64,000 bases of DNA from Flavobacterium seoulense. Its GTDB lineage: Bacteria > Bacteroidota > Bacteroidia > Flavobacteriales > Flavobacteriaceae. Position numbers and translations under genes: made by a program. The DNA is taken from NCBI RefSeq assembly GCF_000695795.1, contig NZ_JNCA01000028.1, forward strand, positions 1 through 64,000, written 5' to 3'. Below the pieces are notes generated by a model. It was not told the origin of the DNA, did no database searches, and saw only the letters and a list, made by a program, of their open reading frames with translations. Every line of letters begins with the position of its first letter. Positions within the stretch are counted from its first letter, which is position 1. Below are positions 54,188 to 62,193 of the stretch, piece after piece.

Positions 54188-54841
54188 ATGAAAATACTTT
54201 CTACCAAAATACTTTCTGAATATCATAAAAAACCGCTGATTGATGTTGGTTTTAAAGTAATCGAAAATGATTTTATCAGCACTAAAATCAAATCTTTCGA
54301 ATTGAAAAATTTAAACGAAAGCCTGATTTTCACCAGTCAAAATGCTGTTGAAAGTATTTTACAACATCCTGAATTAGCAAAATTAAAACAGAAAAAAGTA
54401 TATTGTGTAGGTATAAAAACCAAAAATCTATTGGAAGAAAATGGATTTGAAGTAATCGCTTATACTGATTATGCTTCTGATTTGGCAGAAATTATCACTT
54501 TGGTTTATAAATCAGAAAGCTATACTTTTTTTAGCGGAAGTAAACGTAGAGATACTTTGCCTGAGGCTTTAAAAGACGCTGATGTAAATTTTAACGAAGT
54601 TGAAGTTTATGAAACTACATTAACTCCTCATAAAAATAAAGAATCTGTTGATGCTGTGTTGTTTTTTAGTCCTTCAGCAATAGAAAGTTATTTGAAAGAC
54701 AATAAATTAAAAAACGAAATTTGCTTTTGCATTGGCGAAACCACCGCATCAGCATTAGAAAATAAAACCAGAAATATCATTATTGCCAATCAGCCTACAA
54801 TTGAAGATGTGATTGAAGCAGTAATAGAAGAATATAAATAA
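54188..54841 (+). CDS. hemD: Uroporphyrinogen-III synthase
   Basis: HemD closes and inverts ring D of hydroxymethylbilane. Family sequence identity is always low; the call rests on the two-domain layout (LIFTSQNAVESIL in the first domain; VDAVLFFSPSAIESYL and FCIGETTASALE in the second) and on the place between hemC and hemE. Length 217 is slightly short of the usual 230-260. Confidence 0.92.
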   Translation: MKILSTKILSEYHKKPLIDVGFKVIENDFISTKIKSFELKNLNESLIFTSQNAVESILQHPELAKLKQKKVYCVGIKTKNLLEENGFEVIAYTDYASDLAEIITLVYKSESYTFFSGSKRRDTLPEALKDADVNFNEVEVYETTLTPHKNKESVDAVLFFSPSAIESYLKDNKLKNEICFCIGETTASALENKTRNIIIANQPTIEDVIEAVIEEYK

Positions 54842-54847
54842 TTAAAA

Positions 54848-54881
54848 ATGCTACTAGCTGGAAGCTAATAGCCTATAGCAC
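54848..54881. repeat. Degenerate GCTAATAGCC-type words
   Basis: The short gap between hemD and hemE is made of related words (GCTACTAGC, GGAAGCTAATAGCC, TATAGC). It resembles a decayed tandem repeat inserted within the operon. Confidence 0.35.
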
Positions 54882-54887
54882 AAAAAA

Positions 54888-55913
54888 ATGATAAAGAACG
54901 ACCTATTTTTAAAAGCACTAAAAGGAGAAACAGTACAACGTCCACCAGTTTGGATGATGCGTCAGGCAGGAAGATATTTACCTGAATTTAGAGCTTTGCG
55001 CGACAAATACGACTTTTTCACTCGTTGTGAAACTCCTGAATTAGCTGCCGAAATTACCGTTCAGCCTATTCGCAGAATTGCTCCCGATGCTGCTATTTTG
55101 TTTTCAGATATTTTGGTTGTTCCTCGTGCAATGGGAATTCACGTAGAATTAAAAGACAATTTAGGTCCGATTATTCCAAATCCTATTCGTACAATGGAAC
55201 AGGTAAATCAGGTTTACGTTCCGGATGTAAATGAAACTTTGGGTTATGTTTTTGATGCTATTAAATTGACCAAAGAAATGCTGAATGACGAAGTTCCTTT
55301 GATTGGTTTCGCAGGTTCGCCTTGGACAATTTTCTGCTATGCTGTGGAAGGAAAAGGTTCGAAAAGCTTTGATACCGCTAAAGGATTTTGTTTTTCTAAC
55401 CCGGTAGCGGCTCATACTTTATTGCAAAAAATCACCGATACAACGATTTTATACTTAAAAGAAAAAGTGAAATCAGGAGTAAATGCGGTTCAAATATTTG
55501 ATTCCTGGGGAGGAATGCTTTCTCCTGTGGATTATCAGGAATTCTCATGGAAATACATCAACCAGATTGTAGAAGCGTTGGCTGAAGTAACTCCGGTAAT
55601 TGTTTTTGGAAAAGGATGTTGGTTTGCTTTAAACGATATGGGAAAAAGTAAGGCTTCTGCACTTGGAGTAGACTGGACTTGTTCTGCCAGAAATGCAAGA
55701 TATTTATCAGGTGGAAATGTTACTTTACAAGGTAATTTTGACCCATCTCGTTTGCTTTCGCCAATTCCAACGATCAAAAAAATGGTTCACGAAATGATTG
55801 ACGAATTCGGAAAAGACAAATACATCGTAAACCTGGGTCACGGAATTTTACCAAACATTCCAGTTGATCACGCCAAAGCGTTTATTGATGCAGTGAAAGA
55901 GTACGGAAATTAA
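54888..55913 (+). CDS. hemE: Uroporphyrinogen decarboxylase
   Basis: HemE converts uroporphyrinogen III to coproporphyrinogen III. The signature [17 protein letters not shown] (residues 20-36), the [14 protein letters not shown] segment with the catalytic Asp, [16 protein letters not shown], and the C-terminal [12 protein letters not shown] are intact. Length 341 is normal. Confidence 0.98.
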   Translation: MIKNDLFLKALKGETVQRPPVWMMRQAGRYLPEFRALRDKYDFFTRCETPELAAEITVQPIRRIAPDAAILFSDILVVPRAMGIHVELKDNLGPIIPNPIRTMEQVNQVYVPDVNETLGYVFDAIKLTKEMLNDEVPLIGFAGSPWTIFCYAVEGKGSKSFDTAKGFCFSNPVAAHTLLQKITDTTILYLKEKVKSGVNAVQIFDSWGGMLSPVDYQEFSWKYINQIVEALAEVTPVIVFGKGCWFALNDMGKSKASALGVDWTCSARNARYLSGGNVTLQGNFDPSRLLSPIPTIKKMVHEMIDEFGKDKYIVNLGHGILPNIPVDHAKAFIDAVKEYGN

Positions 55914-55931
55914 TTTGAGAAAAACTGAAAA

Positions 55932-56306
55932 ATGCTAAATAAAGGCTTAAGAGACGAAGAAAGTATACGAATAGACAATGTTCTAAAAACGTTGCATTCT
56001 TTGGTTTTTGTGCCTGAAAATGCATTTGATACGCATCAAATTGAAGAAGCTTTAAAAGGTTTCGGACTGAATATAGAAAGTTTGAATGCAATAGCACCAA
56101 ATGACTTAATCGTACTTTTAGAAAGATTGCATCTGGACTGGAATCAAAAAGAGCAATTTGCTGATTTTTTAGTTGCTTTTTCGAAACAAAATACGTTCGA
56201 TTTTAGAGAAAAAGCCATTGCCGTTTACAATTACATTCAATCAGAAAGCAAGACTTTTTCGTTTGGAATTTTTAATAAAATAGCTTCCGCAAAAGCCAAT
56301 TTATAA
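55932..56306 (+). CDS. Orphan protein inside the heme operon
   Basis: Not recognised. The 124-residue product is soluble and mostly helical, without signal peptide, cysteines or a known heme motif. It starts 18 nt after hemE, and its stop shares one base with the hemF start (TAATG), so hemF is translationally coupled to it. This tight placement between two enzymes of successive steps suggests a role with HemE or HemF, but the sequence shows none. ALKGFGLNIESLNAIAPNDLIVLLERLHLDWNQKEQFADFLVAFS is its best-ordered region. Confidence 0.75.
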   Translation: MLNKGLRDEESIRIDNVLKTLHSLVFVPENAFDTHQIEEALKGFGLNIESLNAIAPNDLIVLLERLHLDWNQKEQFADFLVAFSKQNTFDFREKAIAVYNYIQSESKTFSFGIFNKIASAKANL

Positions 56307-57214
56307 TGAAAGAACAATTTTACACCTACATACAAAAACTTCAGGACCAAATCGTAGCAGCACTAGAAGCAATTGATAGTCAGGCCAAATTTAAAGAAGA
56401 CATTTGGAAACGCCCGGAAGGCGGCGGCGGAAGAACACGCGTAATAGAAAACGGAAAAATTTTTGAAAAAGGCGGTGTGAATATTTCTGCAGTGCACGGA
56501 AAATTGCCTGATTCAATGCAGAAATTATTCAATGTAGGGGAAGCCGATTTTTTTGCCTGCGGACTAAGTTTAGTCATTCATCCAAAAAGCCCAATGGTAC
56601 CAACCGTTCACGCCAACTGGCGCTATTTTGAAATGTATGATGATAATAGAAATGTAATTCAGCAGTGGTTTGGCGGAGGACAGGATTTAACACCTTACTA
56701 TTTGTTTGAAGAAGATGCAACTCATTTTCATCAAACCTGTAAAAATTCTTGCGACAAACACAATCCGGAGTTTTATCCAAAATACAAAAAGCAATGTGAT
56801 GCCTATTTTTGGAATGCACATCGCAATGAAGCCCGCGGAATAGGCGGATTATTCTTTGATTATTGCAAAGCAACTCCTGAAATGTCAATGGAAAATTGGT
56901 ACAGTTTTGTTACCGAAGTCGGTAATAGTTTCATTCAGGCTTATCTTCCAATAGTTGAAAAAAGAAAAGAACTACCTTATACTCCTGAACAAAAAAACTG
57001 GCAGGAAATTCGTCGTGGTCGTTATGTCGAATTCAATTTGGTTCATGACAAAGGCACTTTATTTGGTTTAAAAACCAATGGTCGAATTGAATCTATTTTG
57101 ATGTCTTTGCCACCACATGTTCAGTGGGTTTATGACCATCATCCGGAAGCAGGAAGCGAAGAAGAAAAGTTAATAAAAGTGTTAGAGAATCCAAAAAATT
57201 GGATTGCAGATTGA
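56306..57214 (+). CDS. hemF: Oxygen-dependent coproporphyrinogen III oxidase
   Basis: HemF decarboxylates coproporphyrinogen III to protoporphyrinogen IX with O2. The marks are GGGGRTRVIENGKIFEKGGVNIS, VHANWRYFEM, WFGGGQDLTPYY, GIGGLFFDY, and the C-terminal RRGRYVEFNLVHDKGTLFGL. Length 302 is normal. The oxygen-independent enzyme HemN is not seen in this window. The gene is coupled to the orphan before it. Confidence 0.97.
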   Translation: MKEQFYTYIQKLQDQIVAALEAIDSQAKFKEDIWKRPEGGGGRTRVIENGKIFEKGGVNISAVHGKLPDSMQKLFNVGEADFFACGLSLVIHPKSPMVPTVHANWRYFEMYDDNRNVIQQWFGGGQDLTPYYLFEEDATHFHQTCKNSCDKHNPEFYPKYKKQCDAYFWNAHRNEARGIGGLFFDYCKATPEMSMENWYSFVTEVGNSFIQAYLPIVEKRKELPYTPEQKNWQEIRRGRYVEFNLVHDKGTLFGLKTNGRIESILMSLPPHVQWVYDHHPEAGSEEEKLIKVLENPKNWIAD

Positions 57215-57215
57215 T

Positions 57216-57241
57216 GATTAACGATTTTTGATTTCAGATTT
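57216..57241. repeat. 26-nt intergenic repeat, copy 2
   Basis: Starts GATTAACGATTTTTGA directly after the hemF stop and differs in one base from 7069-7094. The rest of the gap (57242-57305) is a set of ATAAATCAATAATC / TCTAAAATCATAAATC words whose reverse complement resembles the repeat, so the whole gap can form an imperfect hairpin. Confidence 0.7.
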
Positions 57242-57305
57242 TCTGTCATCAATTATTCGTTTTAGATCATAAATCAATAATCACTAATCTAAAATCATAA
57301 ATCAA

Positions 57306-58304
57306 ATGTTCCCATTACAAAGAGGTAGAAGATTAAGAACCAACGAATCCATTCGTTCTTTAGTGCGTGAAACCAGTTTAAGTCCATCGGATTTTATGTT
57401 TCCAATGTTTATTGCCGAAGGCGAAAACGTAAAAGTTGAGATTCCATCAATGCCGGGAATCTTTCGTCGTTCGATAGATTTAACCGTTGAAGAAGTTAAG
57501 GAATTATTTGAACTCGGAATTCGTGCGGTAAACATCTACGTTAAAGTAAGCGAAAATTTAAAAGACAATACCGGAAAAGAAGCCTGGAATCCTAACGGAT
57601 TGATGCAAAATACCATTCGTGCCATTAAAGCTGCTTGTCCTGAAATGATAGTAATGCCCGATGTGGCTTTAGACCCATATTCCATTTACGGTCACGACGG
57701 AATTATTACTAATGGCGATGTTGAAAATGATTCGACTAATGATGCCTTAGTAAAAATGGCAGTTTCTCATGCCGAAGCCGGTGCCGATTTTGTAGCACCT
57801 TCAGACATGATGGACGGCAGAGTTTTAAGATTGCGTCAAGGACTTGATGCAGCAGGTTTTCATAATGTGGGCATTATGAGTTATTCGGCTAAATATGCCT
57901 CGGCGTTTTACGGGCCTTTTAGAGATGCTCTTGACAGCGCTCCAAGAGAATCTGACGTTGTAGTACCAAAAGACAAAAAAACGTACCAAATGGACTATGC
58001 AAATCGCATTGAAGCTATCAAAGAAGCGCTATGGGATGTTGAAGAAGGTGCCGATATGGTAATGGTGAAACCCGGAATCGCTTATTTAGATATTGTTCGC
58101 GAAGTTAAAAATGCAGTAAATGTTCCGGTAACGGTGTATCATGTTTCGGGCGAATACGCAATGATTAAGGCTGCCGCCGAAAGAGGCTGGCTTGATAATG
58201 ACCAAATCATGATGGAACAATTAATGTGTATTAAAAGAGCCGGAGCAAGTTTAATTTCGACTTATTTTGCTAAAGAAGCTGCAATACTTTTAAATAAAAA
58301 ATAA
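57306..58304 (+). CDS. hemB: Delta-aminolevulinic acid dehydratase (porphobilinogen synthase)
   Basis: HemB condenses two 5-aminolevulinates into porphobilinogen. The sequence runs MFPLQRGRRLRTNESIRSLVRETSL, then IVMPDVALDPYSIYGHDG, APSDMMDGR, SYSAKYASAFYGPFRDA, MVKPGIAYLDIV (active-site Lys) and TVYHVSGEY. At the metal site the motif is DVALDPYSIYGHDG, which lacks the three cysteines of zinc-type enzymes; this is the Mg2+/K+-type variant. Length 332. A 91-nt repeat-filled gap separates it from hemF. Confidence 0.98.
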   Translation: MFPLQRGRRLRTNESIRSLVRETSLSPSDFMFPMFIAEGENVKVEIPSMPGIFRRSIDLTVEEVKELFELGIRAVNIYVKVSENLKDNTGKEAWNPNGLMQNTIRAIKAACPEMIVMPDVALDPYSIYGHDGIITNGDVENDSTNDALVKMAVSHAEAGADFVAPSDMMDGRVLRLRQGLDAAGFHNVGIMSYSAKYASAFYGPFRDALDSAPRESDVVVPKDKKTYQMDYANRIEAIKEALWDVEEGADMVMVKPGIAYLDIVREVKNAVNVPVTVYHVSGEYAMIKAAAERGWLDNDQIMMEQLMCIKRAGASLISTYFAKEAAILLNKK

Positions 58305-58305
58305 A

Positions 58306-58695
58306 ATGAAAAAACTAGTCTTATTAGCTACAGTACTTTTGGCTTTTTCTTGTAAAAAAGAAAGTCAGGAATCTTTTGGGAACCAAACTCCTGTAGCTAC
58401 CGAAGAAAAAGAATTAACTCCTGAAGAACTGGGAAAAGTAATCTTTGAAGGCAAAGGAAACTGTATTTCCTGCCATCAGATAGACAGCAAAACCATTGGC
58501 CCTAGCCTTGTGGAAATTGCTAAAATCTACAAAGAAAAAAATGGTAATATGGTTACTTTCTTAAAAGGAGAAAGCGATCCTATTGTTGATCCTGAGCAAT
58601 TTGTTTTAATGCAGGCCAATTTAGCATTGACAAAAAACTTTACTGACAAAGAATTACAAGGTTTAGAAGCTTACATTAATTCAAATTTGAAGTAA
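58306..58695 (+). CDS. c-type cytochrome lipoprotein after hemB
   Basis: A 129-residue lipoprotein (AFSC-KKE, Cys 16) with one heme site CISCH (residues 53-57) in EELGKVIFEGKGNCISCHQIDSKTIGPSLVEIA, the fold of small mono-heme class I cytochromes. VLMQANLALTKNFTDKELQGLEAYINS supplies the Met region and C-terminal helix. It starts 1 nt after the hemB stop, so it is cotranslated with it. Putting a cytochrome in the heme operon fits a shared heme supply. Electron partner unknown. Confidence 0.9.
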   Translation: MKKLVLLATVLLAFSCKKESQESFGNQTPVATEEKELTPEELGKVIFEGKGNCISCHQIDSKTIGPSLVEIAKIYKEKNGNMVTFLKGESDPIVDPEQFVLMQANLALTKNFTDKELQGLEAYINSNLK

Positions 58696-58704
58696 CCATA
58701 AATT

Positions 58705-58753
58705 AAAAAAGTAGAAAATCCATTCATAAATATTGAATGGATTTTCTGCTTTT
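58705..58753 (+). terminator. Terminator of the hem operon
   Basis: The stem AAAAAGTAGAAAATCCATTC with GAATGGATTTTCTGCTTTT (one mismatch) and a 9-nt loop lies 12 nt after the last stop. It is flanked by A-run and T-run and could act both ways for the converging methyltransferase gene. Confidence 0.9.
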
Positions 58754-58768
58754 AACAATCATCATTAA

Positions 58769-58803
58769 AGACTTTGCGAAAACTTTCTGTCCCTTGCGAT
58801 TAA
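58769..58803. repeat. CGCAAAG-family repeat, solo copy
   Basis: AGACTTTGCGAAAAC...CCCTTGCGATTAA resembles 3858-3896, with the same orientation and spacing of the two CTTTGCG/CCTTGCG blocks, but no GxxExxY gene accompanies it. Confidence 0.55.
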
Positions 58804-58804
58804 A

Positions 58805-59512
58805 TTATTTTATCCCTCCAAATGCTCCAAAACAAGCATTTTTATGTAAAATTTCGGTGCTTGAAAAACCTACTTTTTTCATTAAATCCAATTGATAAGT
58901 CATTGATCGCGGCGTATCTTCTTTTTCGATATAATCAAATACTTTTTGCTGGTATGCTGAACCTCCGTTTTGAGTTAAATATTTAGCATACATTTTCCAA
59001 ACCAATGCATTCACTTCTTCATGATCCTGAGTAATCAAATCAGAAATCAATAAACAACCGCCAGGCGTTAAACTATCATACAATTTCTGGAAGACCAATT
59101 CCCATTCGTAATCCTCACGCAAATGATGCAAAGCTGCTCCAGTCAAGATAATATCAAAATGGTTTTTAGGCAAATCAATATCACGCATATCGCCTTGAAT
59201 ACAATCTACTTTTCCTGAAGTAACCTCAGATACTCTTTGATAAGCTTTGCCCAACATTGGCAAACTCAAATCAATCAAAGTACAATTTAAATCAGGTATC
59301 TTAGAAAGCATTTTCAATGTATAATTTCCTGCTCCACAGCCCAAATCTAAAATAGTTTTAGCATCTGGTTTCAAGGCTCTTGCCGTACAGGTAATTAATT
59401 CTAATGAAATTGTAGCATCCATAGTGGCTACTTGTCCGGTTTCTAAATTCGAAAAACGTTCGACTTCGTTATCAAAGCGTTCTTTGATTTCATTTACAGT
59501 AGATTTATTCAT
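58805..59512 (-). CDS. Class I SAM-dependent methyltransferase
   Basis: A 235-residue protein with a Rossmann methyltransferase fold: motif I ILDLGCGAGNYTLKML, motif II LIDLSLPMLGKA, VDCIQGDMRDIDLP, then ILTGAALHHLREDYEW and PGGCLLISDL. It resembles small-molecule methyltransferases (Methyltransf_11/25). The N-terminus is helical. It is transcribed divergently from a LysR gene with a perfect inverted repeat between them, so it is a probable LysR target. Substrate unknown. Confidence 0.85.
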   Translation of the reverse strand: MNKSTVNEIKERFDNEVERFSNLETGQVATMDATISLELITCTARALKPDAKTILDLGCGAGNYTLKMLSKIPDLNCTLIDLSLPMLGKAYQRVSEVTSGKVDCIQGDMRDIDLPKNHFDIILTGAALHHLREDYEWELVFQKLYDSLTPGGCLLISDLITQDHEEVNALVWKMYAKYLTQNGGSAYQQKVFDYIEKEDTPRSMTYQLDLMKKVGFSSTEILHKNACFGAFGGIK

Positions 59513-59561
59513 GGTTTCTAATTTTTATATTACAAACCTAAAATTTTTATATATGACTTAA

Positions 59562-59602
59562 AAATACTTATTTTGTTATAAATTAATACCTAATAAGTAT
59601 TT
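59562..59602. promoter_or_regulatory. Inverted repeat operator between methyltransferase and lysR
   Basis: Perfect 11-bp arms AAATACTTATT (59562-59572) and AATAAGTATTT (59592-59602) are separated by 19 nt; the right arm touches the LysR start codon. The arms contain the T-N11-A type symmetry of LysR sites only loosely, but the location suggests an autoregulatory site that also controls the methyltransferase gene. Confidence 0.65.
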
Positions 59603-60496
59603 ATGGAATTACGCCATTTAAAATATTTCCTCAAATTAGCCGAAGAACTGAGCTTTGTTCGCGCGGCTGATAAACTGTTTATTTCCCAGCCACCTTTAAG
59701 CCGGCAGATTAAGGAATTAGAAACCGAATTAGGCGCTGTACTTTTCGAAAGAAATAACAAACGCGTAATGCTCACCGAAGCCGGAAAATATTACCAAAAG
59801 GAAATTCAGGAATTAGTTCAAAACTTAGAACGCATCAACCGAACCACTAAAAAAATAAGTCAGAATCAAAGCGGCGAATTTCGAATCGCTTATGTGAGTT
59901 CCACATTTTCGGGTGATATTTCAAAACTCATTCAGTTTTTGTCGAATGAATATCCATTTGTCAATTTTCGATTATATGAAGTTCCAACGGTCAAACAAAT
60001 CGCTGCTTTAGAAGAAGGAAAAATCGATTTTGGAATTATTCGCGCGCCATTACATTCGCCAAAAATTGATGCGCAATTGTGGTTCAAAGACAGTTTTTCG
60101 TTAGTTTTTAATCGAAATAATTACAGCATTGAATCCGAAGAGGAATTAGAAAAATTGAATGAGGCCACCTTTGTGTTTTTTAATAAAGAATATGCGCCTT
60201 ACTTTTACGATGCTTTATTGCAAATTTGTGCTAAATATGGTTTTAATCCAAAGGTGGTTCATGAATCTAATAATATTTCGTCCATTATTCAGTTAGTCAA
60301 AAATGGATTGGGCATTTCGATTGTTCCAACAGCCATTAAAAAAAGTCATAATTATCCGGAACTGGAATTTGTAGAATTGAAAAAAAGTGTTCTTTTTACC
60401 GATATTTTATTGGCTACTCCAAAAGGAAATCCATCAGAAATTTCGAAATTAGCTATTGAATTTTTAACCAAACCAACTTTCGAAAATGAAAACTAA
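59603..60496 (+). CDS. LysR-family transcriptional regulator
   Basis: A 297-residue regulator. The N-terminal HTH is typical: MELRHLKYFLKLAEELSFVRAADKLFISQPPLSRQIKELETELGAVLFER, followed by a linker helix and a periplasmic-binding-protein-like effector domain (about 90-290). It has no gaps. It overlaps ogt by 11 nt, so the two are cotranscribed. The small co-inducer is unknown; the divergent methyltransferase is the likely target. Confidence 0.93.
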   Translation: MELRHLKYFLKLAEELSFVRAADKLFISQPPLSRQIKELETELGAVLFERNNKRVMLTEAGKYYQKEIQELVQNLERINRTTKKISQNQSGEFRIAYVSSTFSGDISKLIQFLSNEYPFVNFRLYEVPTVKQIAALEEGKIDFGIIRAPLHSPKIDAQLWFKDSFSLVFNRNNYSIESEEELEKLNEATFVFFNKEYAPYFYDALLQICAKYGFNPKVVHESNNISSIIQLVKNGLGISIVPTAIKKSHNYPELEFVELKKSVLFTDILLATPKGNPSEISKLAIEFLTKPTFENEN

Positions 60497-60971
60497 CGAA
60501 TTACCATTTGTCAACATTCAAACTCCTTTAGGCATCGCCAAAATTATTGGCGATGAAAACGGTATTTCGGTAATTTCAATTAGTGACGAAGGTAAAATTA
60601 ATACTGAAATTCCAGCAGTTTTACAGGAGGCTGTTTCTCAACTTCAGGAATATTTCGAAGGAAAAAGAATCAATTTTGACTTTAAAATGAATCCTGCAGG
60701 AACTGAATTTCAGCAAAAAGTATGGACGGCTTTACTCGAAATTCCATTTGGAAAAACCTGCAGTTATATGGACTTGTCTAAAAAATTGGGCGATGTCAAA
60801 GCGATTCGTGCTGTGGCTTCGGCGAATGGAAAAAACCCACTTTGGATTGTGGTTCCTTGTCACAGAGTTATCGGAACTGATGGTTCCCTAACGGGCTATG
60901 CCGGTGGATTATGGCGTAAAAAATGGTTATTAGAACATGAAAACCCAAGTTCGCAACAAAGTTTATTTTAA
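60486..60971 (+). CDS. ogt: Methylated-DNA--[protein]-cysteine S-methyltransferase
   Basis: A suicide DNA-repair enzyme that moves the O6-methyl group of guanine to its own Cys 125 in VVPCHRVIG. The conserved ASANGKNPLW, the GTEFQQKVWTALLEIPFGKTCSYMDLS region (winged helix with the arginine finger RAV) and TGYAGGLWRKKWLLEHE are present. Length 161 is normal for Ogt, with no Ada-type N-terminal domain. It overlaps the LysR gene. Confidence 0.96.
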   Translation: MKTNELPFVNIQTPLGIAKIIGDENGISVISISDEGKINTEIPAVLQEAVSQLQEYFEGKRINFDFKMNPAGTEFQQKVWTALLEIPFGKTCSYMDLSKKLGDVKAIRAVASANGKNPLWIVVPCHRVIGTDGSLTGYAGGLWRKKWLLEHENPSSQQSLF

Positions 60972-61029
60972 AAGCAAAAGCGAATAAATAATTATGTAAA
61001 TTCGTACTTAACCTTAAATTATCCCAAAT

Positions 61030-62190
61030 ATGAAATGGTTAAAAAGACTCTTAATTGGATTAATCGCTTTCACATTGATCTTATCAATTGTATTGTATGT
61101 TTTTAAAATTGACTATTTATTAAAAGCAGTTCGGGTAACCTATTTCAACGGACATACAACAGCATTTCTGGAAGATTACAAATACTTTGACAATAGAAAA
61201 ATCAAAAAAAGTACAGTAGCACAGCCTTGGAATTTAGCTAAAAACTACAACCAGATAAAACCTACTGAAAAATTAAAAAAACTACATAAGCAGATTGGAA
61301 CCGTAGCTTTCTTGATTATCAAAAATGACAGTATTTGGCATGAAAACTATTTTGACAATTATACTAAAGATTCTATATCCAATTCATTTTCGATGGCTAA
61401 AAGCATTGTTACCTCAGCATTAGGAAAAGCCATTATGGATGGAAAAATTAAAAATTTAGACCAGAAAGTTTCTGATTTTTTTCCTGAGTTTAAAAACGGT
61501 CTTTCGGCAGAAATGACCGTTGGTGATTTAGCCTCAATGGCTTCCGGATTAGATTGGGACGAATCTTATTACAGTCCGTTTTCGATTACAACCAAAGCTT
61601 ATTTTGATGAGGATTTAAATACGCTCATTTTAGGATTAAAAGGAATTGAAGCACCCGGAAAAAAATACAAATACCTCAGCGGAAATACCCAACTTCTGGC
61701 TATGTGTATCCAAAAAGCAACCGGGAAAAGTCTGGCTGATTATGTTTCAGAGTCTTTTTGGAAACCAATGGGAGCCGAAAGTGATGCCCTTTGGCAAACT
61801 GACAAAGAAAACGGAATGGTAAAAGCCTATTGCTGTATTGCGAGTAATGCAAGGGATTTTGCTCGTTTTGGAAAACTTTATCTCAACCATGGTAAATGGA
61901 ATGGAACTCAAATTTTAGACTCTGCTTTTGTAGCCAAATCAGTAACGCCTCGGTTTAAAAGTTCTCCTCAATATGGTTATGGCTGGTGGTTGAGCAATTA
62001 CAAAAACAAAAAAGTGTTTTACATGAGAGGACATTTAGGACAATATACAATTGTAATTCCTCAGGATCAATTAATCATTGTAAGATTAGGACATAGGGAT
62101 AAACCAAAAATTGATGGTTCTCCCTATCGAAAAGATTTCTACATCTATCTGGATGAAACTTATAAAATGCTGGAACAAAACAAACAATAA
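61030..62190 (+). CDS. Serine hydrolase, class C beta-lactamase-like
   Basis: A 386-residue protein with an N-terminal membrane anchor (residues 8-25) and a beta-lactamase/penicillin-binding domain. The nucleophile motif SxxK is SMAK (Ser 121, Lys 124). The second motif appears as YLSGN and the third as GHLGQY. TVGDLASMASGLDWDESYYS is the typical family segment. Such proteins include esterases, D-aminopeptidases and beta-lactamase-like enzymes; resistance to beta-lactams should not be assumed. It lies 3 nt before the exonuclease gene. Confidence 0.88.
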   Translation: MKWLKRLLIGLIAFTLILSIVLYVFKIDYLLKAVRVTYFNGHTTAFLEDYKYFDNRKIKKSTVAQPWNLAKNYNQIKPTEKLKKLHKQIGTVAFLIIKNDSIWHENYFDNYTKDSISNSFSMAKSIVTSALGKAIMDGKIKNLDQKVSDFFPEFKNGLSAEMTVGDLASMASGLDWDESYYSPFSITTKAYFDEDLNTLILGLKGIEAPGKKYKYLSGNTQLLAMCIQKATGKSLADYVSESFWKPMGAESDALWQTDKENGMVKAYCCIASNARDFARFGKLYLNHGKWNGTQILDSAFVAKSVTPRFKSSPQYGYGWWLSNYKNKKVFYMRGHLGQYTIVIPQDQLIIVRLGHRDKPKIDGSPYRKDFYIYLDETYKMLEQNKQ

Positions 62191-62193
62191 GTT

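Noticed and set aside
56574..56888. Minus-strand frame of 104 codons within hemF
   Set aside because: Antisense shadow of conserved hemF sequence with no independent start context.
61030..62190. Antibiotic-resistance beta-lactamase
   Set aside because: It belongs to the broad serine hydrolase/class C-like superfamily, has a membrane anchor and altered second and third motifs; resistance cannot be claimed.
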